Source: Gemmataceae bacterium | GTDB lineage: Bacteria > Planctomycetota > Planctomycetia > Gemmatales > Gemmataceae | DNA length: 33,258 nt | Reading direction: 5' to 3' | NCBI GenBank assembly: GCA_019752375.1 | Contig: JAIEMG010000318.1 | Coordinates: forward strand, 1-33,258 | Shown: piece by piece, positions 7,697-14,745 of the stretch | Layout of the letters: every line of letters starts with the position of its first letter | Numbering within the stretch: position 1 is the stretch's first letter | Position numbers and translations under genes: made by a program | Notes under the pieces: model-generated | Databases searched by the model: none | The model's input: the letters and a program-made list of their open reading frames with translations, nothing else | What the model was told of the DNA's origin: nothing

Positions 7697-8425
7697 ATGA
7701 TGACGCGCGGCGTGATTCTGGCGGGTGGCAAGGGCACGCGCCTGGGCGAGCTGACCAAGGTGACCAACAAGCACCTGCTGCCCGTCGGCCCCTATCCGAT
7801 GGTATACCACCCGCTGAAGAAGCTGGTGGGGGCCGGCATCAAGGATGTGATGCTGGTCTCCGGCACCGAGCACATGGGCGATTTCGTCGAATTGCTCGGT
7901 TCGGGACGCGAACACAACTGCCAGCTTACCTACCGGGTGCAAGACGAGGCCGGCGGCATCGCTCAGGCCCTCGGCCTGGCGGAGCTTTTCTGCAAGGATG
8001 CTCGCTGTGCCGTCATCCTGGGCGACAACATCTTTCACGACCCGCTCAAGACCGTGGTCGGCGAATCCGCCGACTGGCCCGACCACGCCTGGGTTGCGCT
8101 GAAGCAGGTGCCGGACCCGCAGCGGTATGGCGTTGCCGAGTTGAGCGGCAAGAAGGTGCTGAGCATCGAAGAGAAGCCGTCCGATCCCAAGAGCGACTAT
8201 GCGGTCGCGGGAATCTACGTCTACCCGCCAGACGTCTTCGAGGTCGTCAAGAACCTGAAGCCGAGCCGCCGCGGTGAACTGGAAATCACCGACGTCAATC
8301 GGTTCTACCTGGAGAAGGGCCGGCTGGGCTGGTCGATGCTGGAAGGCTACTGGACCGATGCGGGGACTCCCGATTCGCTCCTGCGTGCGAATGAATTGGT
8401 CCGCGAAAACCCGCCGCGGTATTAG
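7697..8425 (+). CDS. rmlA: Glucose-1-phosphate thymidylyltransferase, short form
   Basis: A 242-residue sugar nucleotidyltransferase of the RmlA/RfbA family, forming dTDP-glucose from glucose-1-phosphate and dTTP. The nucleotide-binding start GGKGTRLGELTKVTNKHLLP (10-29) is nearly canonical. The metal-binding aspartate is in VILGDNIF (107-114), the sugar-binding EEKP is at 158-161, and GYWTDAGTPDSL (217-228) is the usual C-terminal motif. The protein lacks the last roughly 45 residues of the tetrameric 290-residue enzymes, as do many short RmlA and SpsI-like homologues. A GAGG at 7687-7690 supports the first of two adjacent ATGs. The pairing with rfbB supports dTDP over other nucleotides, but UDP or CDP specificity cannot be excluded. 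Confidence 0.87.
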   Translation: MMTRGVILAGGKGTRLGELTKVTNKHLLPVGPYPMVYHPLKKLVGAGIKDVMLVSGTEHMGDFVELLGSGREHNCQLTYRVQDEAGGIAQALGLAELFCKDARCAVILGDNIFHDPLKTVVGESADWPDHAWVALKQVPDPQRYGVAELSGKKVLSIEEKPSDPKSDYAVAGIYVYPPDVFEVVKNLKPSRRGELEITDVNRFYLEKGRLGWSMLEGYWTDAGTPDSLLRANELVRENPPRY

Positions 8426-8448
8426 ATTTGATTCAGGCGCCGGCGTTG

Positions 8449-9375
8449 ATGCCAAACTCGTCAGACCAGAATCAGTCTGCAGTCCTGCTGACCGGCGCTA
8501 CCGGCTACGTCGGCGGGAGGCTGATTCCGTTGCTGGAACAGCAGGGAGCAAGACTCCGTTGTCTGGCCCGGTCGCCCGAGAAATTGCGGCCGCTGTGTCG
8601 GTCCTCGACCGAAATCATTTCTGGCGACGTATTGGATCCTGTCTCTCTTCACCCCGCAGTGCGGGGCATCCACACGGCCTACTACCTCGTTCACTTGATG
8701 TCCGGTTCCACGGACTTCGAAAAGCAGGACCGCCTGGCCGCGACGAACTTCGCCGCGGCCGCCCGGAACGCCGGAGTGCGCCGAATCATCTACCTGGGCG
8801 GCCTGGGCGACGACAGCGATCCGAACCTGTCGCCGCACCTGCGCAGCCGGCACGAGGTCGGCACGCTTCTGCAGGCATCCGGCACCGAGACCATCGAGCT
8901 CCGGGCTTCCATGGTGGTCGGCGCGGGCAGCCTGTCGTTCGATCTGGTGAAATCGCTGACCGACCGCCTGCCCGTCATGCTTTGCCCCCGCTGGCTGACG
9001 ACGCCGACCCAGCCCATCGCCGTGGACGACGTGCTGGCCTACCTGCTGGCCGCGAAGGACTTGCCAACCGGCGAAAGCCGCGTCTTCGAGATCGGCGGCA
9101 CGGATGTCGTCACGTACGGCGGCATCATTCGCGAGTACGCTCGGCAAAAAGGACTGCGGCGCTGGCTGATCTCGGTGCCGGTCCTGACGCCTTACCTGTC
9201 GAGCCTGTGGTTGGCCCTGGTGACACCGGCCAGCTTCGAAGTCGGCCGACACCTGATCGAGGGATTGAAAAATCCCACGGTGGTTCGCGACCGCCGCGCC
9301 CTGGTAGCCTTTGCGATTCGGCCGATGGGGATTCGAGAGGCGATTCAGAAGGCACTCTCCCAGGGCGCCAACTGA
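8449..9375 (+). CDS. NAD(P)-binding NmrA/YbjT-like protein (atypical SDR)
   Basis: A 308-residue Rossmann-fold protein. TGATGYVGG (15-23) is the dinucleotide-binding glycine motif of atypical short-chain dehydrogenases. It is followed by RCLARSPEKL, GDVLDP and YYLVH as in the YbjT/NmrA group. The usual catalytic YxxxK is not evident, which suits the NmrA/YbjT proteins that bind cofactor without a known reaction. A hydrophobic stretch around residues 240-262 may pack against a partner or the membrane. The start is uncertain: the ATG at 8449 is preferred, but an in-frame TTG at 8428, two bases after the rmlA stop, is possible; neither has a good ribosome binding site. It is probably cotranscribed with rmlA. 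Confidence 0.8.
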   Translation: MPNSSDQNQSAVLLTGATGYVGGRLIPLLEQQGARLRCLARSPEKLRPLCRSSTEIISGDVLDPVSLHPAVRGIHTAYYLVHLMSGSTDFEKQDRLAATNFAAAARNAGVRRIIYLGGLGDDSDPNLSPHLRSRHEVGTLLQASGTETIELRASMVVGAGSLSFDLVKSLTDRLPVMLCPRWLTTPTQPIAVDDVLAYLLAAKDLPTGESRVFEIGGTDVVTYGGIIREYARQKGLRRWLISVPVLTPYLSSLWLALVTPASFEVGRHLIEGLKNPTVVRDRRALVAFAIRPMGIREAIQKALSQGAN

Positions 9376-9392
9376 CGCCCCGCAGGCGTCAG
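9372..9392 (+). terminator. Hairpin over the stop codon, weak terminator candidate
   Basis: CTGACGCC (9372-9379) and GGCGTCAG (9385-9392) pair perfectly across a five-base loop and include the stop codon of the NmrA-like gene. A further GGCGCC pair lies at about 9399-9418. There is no T tract, so it may stall or protect the 3' end rather than end transcription alone. Confidence 0.3.
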
Positions 9393-9495
9393 TCCGGGGC
9401 GCCGAGTCCTTTGGCGCCACGCCCGTTTGTCCGCCTTCAGGTCCAGCGACGCCGGGATGGATACGACGGTCGCGGACGCTATCACGGAGATTTCG

Positions 9496-9717
9496 ATGGC
9501 CGTGTTTATTGAGCTCCATCGCACCGATCGTGACCCGAGGGCGTCCGTCTGGGTCAACCCCGATCACGTCCTGCGCGTCGAGCCCGATGCCAGCACCGGC
9601 GCCACAGGCCCTGTCACGCGGTCGCATGTCACCATGATCGACGGAGAAGGATTGACCGTTGACGGCCCGCCCGCACAGGTGGCGGCAACGCTATCGAATG
9701 CCAGAACAAAGAACTGA
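9496..9717 (+). CDS. Small FlbD-like protein
   Basis: A 73-residue protein. The pattern of a short N-terminal strand (FIELHR), a V-W-V-NPDHVLRVEP segment, a middle strand (HVTMIDG) and an ending of the form LTVDGPPAQVAATL resembles the FlbD family of about 60-80 residues, normally found among flagellar genes. Here there are no flagellar neighbours. GGAGA at 9486-9490, five bases before the ATG, supports the start; an in-frame start at 9427 would add 23 unconserved-looking residues. It ends 26 bases before the convergent channel-like gene. The family link is by eye and uncertain. Confidence 0.6.
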   Translation: MAVFIELHRTDRDPRASVWVNPDHVLRVEPDASTGATGPVTRSHVTMIDGEGLTVDGPPAQVAATLSNARTKN

Positions 9718-9743
9718 GCCGAAAACGGAGCAGGCCGCTTCGA

Positions 9744-10706
9744 TCACCCGGCTTTCTCGGCCGGCGCGGGCTTATCTGTCTCCGCATTAACAGCGCGGCC
9801 GTTCGCGGGAGGAAGCTGCTGCTCCAGTTGAGTGATCTTGCGGCGATAGTAGTCGATCTCACGCTGCAATTCCTGGGCTTCCTCCAACTTGGCCTCCAGT
9901 TCACCCTCCAAGCGGGCGACGGCGGAATGCCGGGTGAGCCGTTGCAGCACCTCCAGCACGAGAAAAGCCCGCCAGCCCTTGCCTGCCACGCCATAGATGC
10001 GGTAGTACCGCGACAGCTGGGTCAACGCCGTCAGTCGGATCACGCGCAGGAAGGGCAGGAACTCGACCATGGGCAGCACGACCACCGCCAGATCGAGCCA
10101 GTGCGCCAGCGCGTACTGCCACCGGCTGTCGGCAACGGCCATGCGAATGATGAACTCCGCCGTGAAGGCGATCCAGATGACGCTGATGCAAATGTCCAGA
10201 AACGCCCGGAGCAACGGTTCCGATTCCATCGGCTCCAGCCAGTTTTGTCGGTAATACTCGATCGCCAACACGGGCAAGATGAGCAGCGCCATGAAGATCA
10301 TCGGGACACTGAAGAACAACTCCAGAGTCTTGCGCAGGTCGTAGTCCACGACCTGCCAGCCCAGTCCCGGCAGCCACATCTGCCCTGGCCGGCGCACCCC
10401 CTGGACCGCCATCCGCAGCGGCGGGAGCAGAGCCGGCACCAGCGTCCACGCGATGTTCTTGATGGAGCGTTCCGCGGGCGACAGCAAGGAGGCCCGCAGT
10501 ACCGCCTCGACAAGGAAGAGGGGCCACAGGAACAAGAGACCGGCAAGGTAAAGCCCGAGCATGGCCACCTGCACGCCCGCGTTGACGTGGTGCCCCTCAC
10601 GGATCAGACCGCTCAGCAAGACGAGAAAGGTCCCGGCCAGGAGAAACATGGGCTTGGCGAGGCGGTCCTCCCAGTCGCGAGGCACGTCGGTCGGTGCGCC
10701 GTCCAC
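9744..10706 (-). CDS. Ion-channel-like membrane protein with C-terminal coiled coil
   Basis: A 320-residue protein with membrane segments at about 20-35, 47-70, 131-150, 167-190 and 203-220, then a heptad-rich coiled coil (about 263-300, ending ITQLEQQL) and a disordered Ala/Pro tail. The segment 167-240 resembles a voltage-sensor module: DICISVIWIAFTAEFIIRMA like S2, HWLDLAVVVLPMVEF like S3, and FLRVIRLTALTQLSRYYR like a short S4. No selectivity filter such as TVGYG is present, so it may be a sensor, a subunit or a non-canonical channel. The start is a GTG with GGGAGA upstream; an upstream TTG (10775) and a downstream ATG (10649) are alternatives. Confidence 0.7.
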   Translation of the reverse strand: MDGAPTDVPRDWEDRLAKPMFLLAGTFLVLLSGLIREGHHVNAGVQVAMLGLYLAGLLFLWPLFLVEAVLRASLLSPAERSIKNIAWTLVPALLPPLRMAVQGVRRPGQMWLPGLGWQVVDYDLRKTLELFFSVPMIFMALLILPVLAIEYYRQNWLEPMESEPLLRAFLDICISVIWIAFTAEFIIRMAVADSRWQYALAHWLDLAVVVLPMVEFLPFLRVIRLTALTQLSRYYRIYGVAGKGWRAFLVLEVLQRLTRHSAVARLEGELEAKLEEAQELQREIDYYRRKITQLEQQLPPANGRAVNAETDKPAPAEKAG

Positions 10707-10821
10707 AATTCTTTCTCCCGCGACCCGGCGGACTGCGACGCCAACGCTGCCGGCTCGCTCCGTCCGACAGTCCAATCGCGAGTGCGATAAGTAGCCGCGG
10801 CAGGATTCGGACCCGCTTGCC

Positions 10822-10935
10822 TTAGAACTCGTCCACGAATAAATTCGTAGGACGGATTTCCAATCCGTCCGACAAACACGGACGGATTGGAAATCCGTCC
10901 TACGAAACCTACGAACTTTTTTTGATGAGTTCTAA
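10822..10935. repeat. Nested palindromic repeat (MITE-like)
   Basis: The core is a perfect 27-base inverted repeat (10844-10870 with 10880-10906) around a nine-base loop. Each arm contains a smaller palindrome, GGACGGATTTCCAATCCGTCC-like. A second, outer inverted repeat of nine bases (TTAGAACTC at 10822-10830, GAGTTCTAA at 10927-10935) frames the core, giving a 114-base unit with its own termini. It lies between two minus-strand genes and could also act as a terminator for the isomerase gene; on the minus strand the stem is followed by TTTATT. Confidence 0.8.
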
Positions 10936-10963
10936 CGATCGTCCCCAATGATTGTCGCGCGGC

Positions 10964-11929
10964 TCAACTCTGCAGTCCCTGGACGACCACTTCCAGATAC
11001 TCCCGAGCCCGCTTCGCCAGTGCATCGACGCCTTCGGGCTCCTTGGGGCGCGGCACGAACGGCGCGAAGATGTTTTCGCAGCACAGCGGCAGGTTCCGCC
11101 CGGTAAACGCAACCGGTGCCAGCAGTTTGTAGTGGTCGATCTCGCCGAAACCGGGACCGCAATCCTGCCCTTCCTTTGGCGATTTCGGGAAGTTGCGGTG
11201 GTCCTTGATGCAGAAGCTGCGCGTCAGGTCGGCACAGCGACCGATGCGGAAATCGGCGATGGGATCGATCTCGCCGCGCAGGTAGTCGAGCACGTTGCCG
11301 GCGTCATAGTTCAGCTTGACGGCGTCGTCGTTCACTTCGCGAATGATCTCGGCGCAAGCGGCACCCGTACCGGTCTCGCCGCCATGCTGCTTGATGACGA
11401 TCAGCACACCGTGGTCGCGCGCAATCGGCCCGAGTTCTTTGAATCGCTCGATCCAGAGCTTCCGGCTGCCAGCGCCCTCGGTGTGGCCAAACGTCAGCAC
11501 CTGCGGCACGCCGCCCGCCGCCGCCTGCTTGATGCGGCTCTTGAACACGTCCAACGCCAGCTTGTTCTCGGGATAAATGCCGGAGAACATCATCAACGGC
11601 TCCAGTCCCATGTCCCGGCAGCGCTTGCCCAGGTCCTTGGCCTTCTCCGGCGCTGCATCCACCGGCATCACCGGCACCGGCTTCGACTCCCCGTCCTCGC
11701 GATGCGACGTGCCCCACGCAACGTACTTGTAGCCCGCGTTCTTGATGCCGGTCAGGGCACGTTCGAGAGAGAACTGCGAGTACGGCAGCGTCATGCAGGC
11801 GATCTGAAACTTGGTCGGCTGCTTCTTGTCCTGGGCGAAGAGCCGGCCGGCCGCCAGAGCGCTGACACCGAGAAGGCCGGCGTACAGGAAGGAGCGACGG
11901 TCGAGAAGCGGGGCGCGGTGCGTAAGCAT
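10964..11929 (-). CDS. Exported sugar isomerase/epimerase-like TIM barrel
   Basis: A 321-residue protein of the xylose isomerase-like/AP endonuclease 2 TIM-barrel superfamily. The N terminus is a Tat signal: DRRSFLYAG (10-18), a hydrophobic stretch, and a likely cleavage near LFA-QD (residues 32-33), so the enzyme is exported folded, perhaps with a metal. Likely barrel metal or substrate ligands lie in KQHGGETG, NYDAGN, IKDHR, GFGEIDH and CCENIF. Planctomycetes carry many such exported isomerase-like proteins, thought to act on sugars from polysaccharides; the substrate is unknown. GGAG lies nine bases before the ATG. The nearest neighbour in the same direction upstream is a secreted esterase. 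Confidence 0.85.
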   Translation of the reverse strand: MLTHRAPLLDRRSFLYAGLLGVSALAAGRLFAQDKKQPTKFQIACMTLPYSQFSLERALTGIKNAGYKYVAWGTSHREDGESKPVPVMPVDAAPEKAKDLGKRCRDMGLEPLMMFSGIYPENKLALDVFKSRIKQAAAGGVPQVLTFGHTEGAGSRKLWIERFKELGPIARDHGVLIVIKQHGGETGTGAACAEIIREVNDDAVKLNYDAGNVLDYLRGEIDPIADFRIGRCADLTRSFCIKDHRNFPKSPKEGQDCGPGFGEIDHYKLLAPVAFTGRNLPLCCENIFAPFVPRPKEPEGVDALAKRAREYLEVVVQGLQS

Positions 11930-11970
11930 GACGAAGCTCCGGGAGGGCCAAGGGGTGGGTGCCGGGAGGA

Positions 11971-11999
11971 ATTATAAGGTGCGAAGCCACGCCTCGCCA
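11971..11999 (-). promoter_or_regulatory. Candidate promoter for the exported isomerase
   Basis: On the minus strand a perfect TATAAT (11976 to 11971) lies about 41 bases upstream of the ATG at 11929. Seventeen bases upstream of it is TGGCGA, a poor -35. The spacing and the perfect -10 in otherwise GC-rich DNA make it the best promoter candidate here. Confidence 0.38.
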
Positions 12000-12017
12000 C
12001 CGCGCGTGGACTTTCGC

Positions 12018-12038
12018 AGGGTCCGCACAGCGGACCCT
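12018..12038. repeat. Short perfect palindrome, dispersed-repeat type
   Basis: AGGGTCCGC (12018-12026) and GCGGACCCT (12030-12038) pair perfectly around ACA. It sits 20 bases past the stop of the minus-strand esterase. No T run follows on the minus strand. I recall the same GGTCCGC-GCGGACC hairpin as a frequent intergenic repeat in planctomycetes; it may help define the 3' end of the esterase mRNA. Confidence 0.55.
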
Positions 12039-12057
12039 ACAATCGTGAATCGCCTCG

Positions 12058-13194
12058 CTACTTCGCCTTCCCGTGCTTCAAGAAATACTCGAAGAACAAG
12101 TACATCGCTTCGTTCGACTCGGGCGTCGGCTCGTGGCCTTTGCGATTGGTCATCGCGACGCGGTCGGTCTTTCCAAGCAGTTTGTTGACGGCAATCGTAT
12201 GGTTCAGCGCCTTCCATCGCTCCGGGAAGTCCTCGGAGCCGCCCGAGACCAGGAACGGCCGCGGCGCCATCAGCGCGTGTAACTCGTGCAGGTCGCGGCC
12301 CTCCTCAATCATCTTCTTGTAGCTGCCCGTGCGCGGGTGCTTCTCGTTGGGAATGCCGGGCTTGCGGTCTTCCGTGCCGCGCTCGAAGCCGAGGTACCAG
12401 CGTTCCCAGTAGTTGACGTTGCCGCGCTTTTCATCGAAGACAATGCCCCCGTCCGACCAGGCGGCACAGGCAAATTTGTCGTACAGGCACGACGCGAACA
12501 TCGCCCACTTGCCGCCATAGCTGTGGCCGACCACGCCGATGCGCTTCGCATCCACCTGCTCCAGGTTCGCCAGGATGGTGTGGCACGTGGCGGCCTCGTA
12601 GGCATGAAACGACAGCGGCTGAAGGTTGCAGCTGGCCTTGTCGGGATAGTAGGTCTCCGGCGCGCTGCCCAGCGACAGGGCGACGAAGCCTCGCTTGGCA
12701 AGCTGGAGAGCAAAATCGCGCCGCTCCGCCTTGCCCTGGCCGATGCCGGTCTTCGCGTCGTAGAAGACCACGACGACGGCGGGAAATGGCCCCTTGCCAT
12801 CGGGCACCAGCAGGTAGGCGTCCTCGGTGGTCTTCTTCGGCGCGACCTCGATGCGAAGATGGTGCTGCGTCAAGTTGTCGCATCGCTCCTTCTCCAGGAA
12901 CTCGACCTTCGGCTTCTCGAGCAGCGGCGGCCATTCGCCCATGAGGCCGTGCCAGTTCTTGAGGATCTCTTGCCGGCGCTTCTGCCAGTCCTCCGGCGTC
13001 TTGACCGCCGTTCCATCGGCAAACTTGAGCGGCGACCGATAATCGCCCCACTGGTCCTTGAACTCCTCCGGCGGCTTGAAATACGGAGCAAGCTTCTTCG
13101 CGATCGCTTCGGCGTCAGCGGGCGCTGGATCGTCGGCCACAACGGCGCAAGCGATGAGTGGAATGGCTGCGAGTGCCGAGAGGAGAGTTCTCAT
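12058..13194 (-). CDS. Secreted alpha/beta hydrolase, acetylxylan/glucuronoyl esterase-like
   Basis: A 378-residue protein with a Sec signal peptide (hydrophobic core about 4-19, cleavage likely near VVA-DD, 20-21). It has an alpha/beta-hydrolase fold: VVVVFYDAKTG strand and oxyanion region (140-150), the nucleophile elbow VGHSYGGKW (Ser225), and a late histidine in RKGHEPTPES (His354). The overall arrangement is like carbohydrate esterases (CE15 glucuronoyl esterase or acetylxylan esterase) that planctomycetes use on plant or algal polysaccharides. The acid of the triad is probably Glu321 or Asp322. GAGGA seven bases before the ATG supports the start. Function as a polysaccharide esterase is inference; a peptidase or other ester substrate is possible. 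Confidence 0.85.
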   Translation of the reverse strand: MRTLLSALAAIPLIACAVVADDPAPADAEAIAKKLAPYFKPPEEFKDQWGDYRSPLKFADGTAVKTPEDWQKRRQEILKNWHGLMGEWPPLLEKPKVEFLEKERCDNLTQHHLRIEVAPKKTTEDAYLLVPDGKGPFPAVVVVFYDAKTGIGQGKAERRDFALQLAKRGFVALSLGSAPETYYPDKASCNLQPLSFHAYEAATCHTILANLEQVDAKRIGVVGHSYGGKWAMFASCLYDKFACAAWSDGGIVFDEKRGNVNYWERWYLGFERGTEDRKPGIPNEKHPRTGSYKKMIEEGRDLHELHALMAPRPFLVSGGSEDFPERWKALNHTIAVNKLLGKTDRVAMTNRKGHEPTPESNEAMYLFFEYFLKHGKAK

Positions 13195-13415
13195 GGCAGG
13201 ATCCTCATGCGGGATGGGGGAGCAGGCGGTGTCCACGGTACTCCCACGGCCGAGCGTTGGCAATACGCTTTGTGATACGAGTCGAGTAGAAGACGGGACG
13301 GCCATCCGGACCGGCAGCGGTTCCGGGCGAAATCCGCTTGAGCAGTTGCCTCATGACCTGGATGATGGGCGAAAAGCGCGCGACACTTAACTTTCGCACC
13401 AGTGAGCCCTTGCCC

Positions 13416-14624
13416 ATGATTGCACCCAATGCTCTGATGGCCGCCAAGCCTTCGCTTTCCTGGTGGACCTGCCTGTTCCTCGTTCTGGTGTTCCTCGCCA
13501 TGCCGGATGAAGTGCTTGCACAGAAAAAGACCCGGGCGCGCGACCTGGGAATTCCCTTTGACGGCACTCCCGGGCCGCTGAACGCCATCACCGACGTCAA
13601 GGACGTCGCCGTCGGCCACGTGACGCTGGTCTCGGGGCAAGGCAAGCTCGTGGTCGGCAAGGGGCCGGTCCGGACCGGGGTGACGGCAATCCTGCCGCGC
13701 GGCAAGGACTCCAACGATCGCGTCTTCGGCGCGTGGCACTCGCTGAACGGCAATGGCGAAATGACGGGAACGGCCTGGCTGGAGGAATCGGGCTGCCTGG
13801 AAGGCCCCCTCATGATCACCAACACTCACAGCGTCGGCGTCGTGCGCGATGCGGTGATTGCCTGGCTCGTCAAACGAATCCCCGACTATGCCAAGACGGT
13901 CCGGTTCAGCCTGCCGGTGGTCGCGGAAACCTACGACGGCTTCCTCAACGACATCAACGGCTTCCACGTCAAGAAGGAACACGCCCTCGAAGCCCTGGAA
14001 AAGGCTCGCGGCGGCGTCGTGGAAGAGGGCAACGTCGGCGGCGGGACCGGCATGATCCTCTATCGCTTCAAGGGAGGCATCGGCACGTCGTCCCGAAAAC
14101 TGGCGGATGGGGACGGCGGCTACACCGTCGGCGTCCTGGTGCAAGCGAACTACGGCAGCCGCGAACAACTCCGAATTGCCGGCGTTCCCGTGGGCAAGGA
14201 AATCACCGACCTGCTGCCCGAACGCGGGAGGAAGGACGGCGACGGCGGTTCGATCATCATCGTCATCGCCACCGATGCACCGCTGTTGCCGCATCAATTG
14301 AAGCGACTCACCCGGCGCGCGGCACTCGGACTGGGACGGAATGGCAGTATTGCCGGCAATTCCTCGGGAGACATCTTCCTCGCGTTCTCCACGGCCAATC
14401 CGGAGGCTGCCGGCAAGAAGGAGGTCGTGAATTTGAAGATGCTGCCCAATGAGCGCATGGATCCGCTGTTCGAGGCCACCGTTCAGGCGACCGAGGAGGC
14501 GATCGTCAACGCCCTGGTTGCGGCGGAAACGATGAAAGGCATCGATGACAACACCGTGCACGCCATCCCACACGACCGGCTCAAACAGGTGATGAAAAAG
14601 TACAACCGGATCACGGAGAAATGA
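13416..14624 (+). CDS. Secreted P1-family peptidase (DmpA/S58 type)
   Basis: A 402-residue member of the S58 (DmpA, L-aminopeptidase/D-esterase) family, N-terminal nucleophile enzymes that cleave their own chain to become active. The self-cleavage site is visible in IAGNSSGDIFLAFST (312-326), where Ser316 or Ser317 becomes the new N terminus. The oxyanion-forming stretch EEGNVGGGTGM (203-213) and the early TDVKDVAVGHVTL (59-71) are typical. An N-terminal signal peptide (core about 15-29, cleavage likely after VLA at 33-35) indicates export. The start is uncertain: ATG 13416 is preferred, ATG 13437 is possible, and neither has a strong ribosome binding site. The gene diverges from the esterase gene across a 221-base gap. 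Its usual activity is removal of N-terminal residues from small peptides. Confidence 0.87.
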   Translation: MIAPNALMAAKPSLSWWTCLFLVLVFLAMPDEVLAQKKTRARDLGIPFDGTPGPLNAITDVKDVAVGHVTLVSGQGKLVVGKGPVRTGVTAILPRGKDSNDRVFGAWHSLNGNGEMTGTAWLEESGCLEGPLMITNTHSVGVVRDAVIAWLVKRIPDYAKTVRFSLPVVAETYDGFLNDINGFHVKKEHALEALEKARGGVVEEGNVGGGTGMILYRFKGGIGTSSRKLADGDGGYTVGVLVQANYGSREQLRIAGVPVGKEITDLLPERGRKDGDGGSIIIVIATDAPLLPHQLKRLTRRAALGLGRNGSIAGNSSGDIFLAFSTANPEAAGKKEVVNLKMLPNERMDPLFEATVQATEEAIVNALVAAETMKGIDDNTVHAIPHDRLKQVMKKYNRITEK

Positions 14625-14629
14625 TCCGG
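14606..14629 (+). terminator. Hairpin over the stop of the S58 peptidase
   Basis: CCGGATCA (14606-14613) and TGATCCGG (14622-14629) form a perfect eight-base stem around an eight-base loop that contains the end of the coding region; the stop codon is inside the right arm. No T tract follows. The remaining 116 bases to the convergent gene at 14746 show no other clear signal. Confidence 0.28.
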
Positions 14630-14745
14630 AAGTGCGTGAGTCAACGCTCCGTGTCGGAAGCGGTCTTGCGCATGTCACGCAAACCGCGTCAGTTGTCCGT
14701 AAGTACCCCGGACCACCGCTGCGCCCTCTGAGGTCGAACGAGGAA

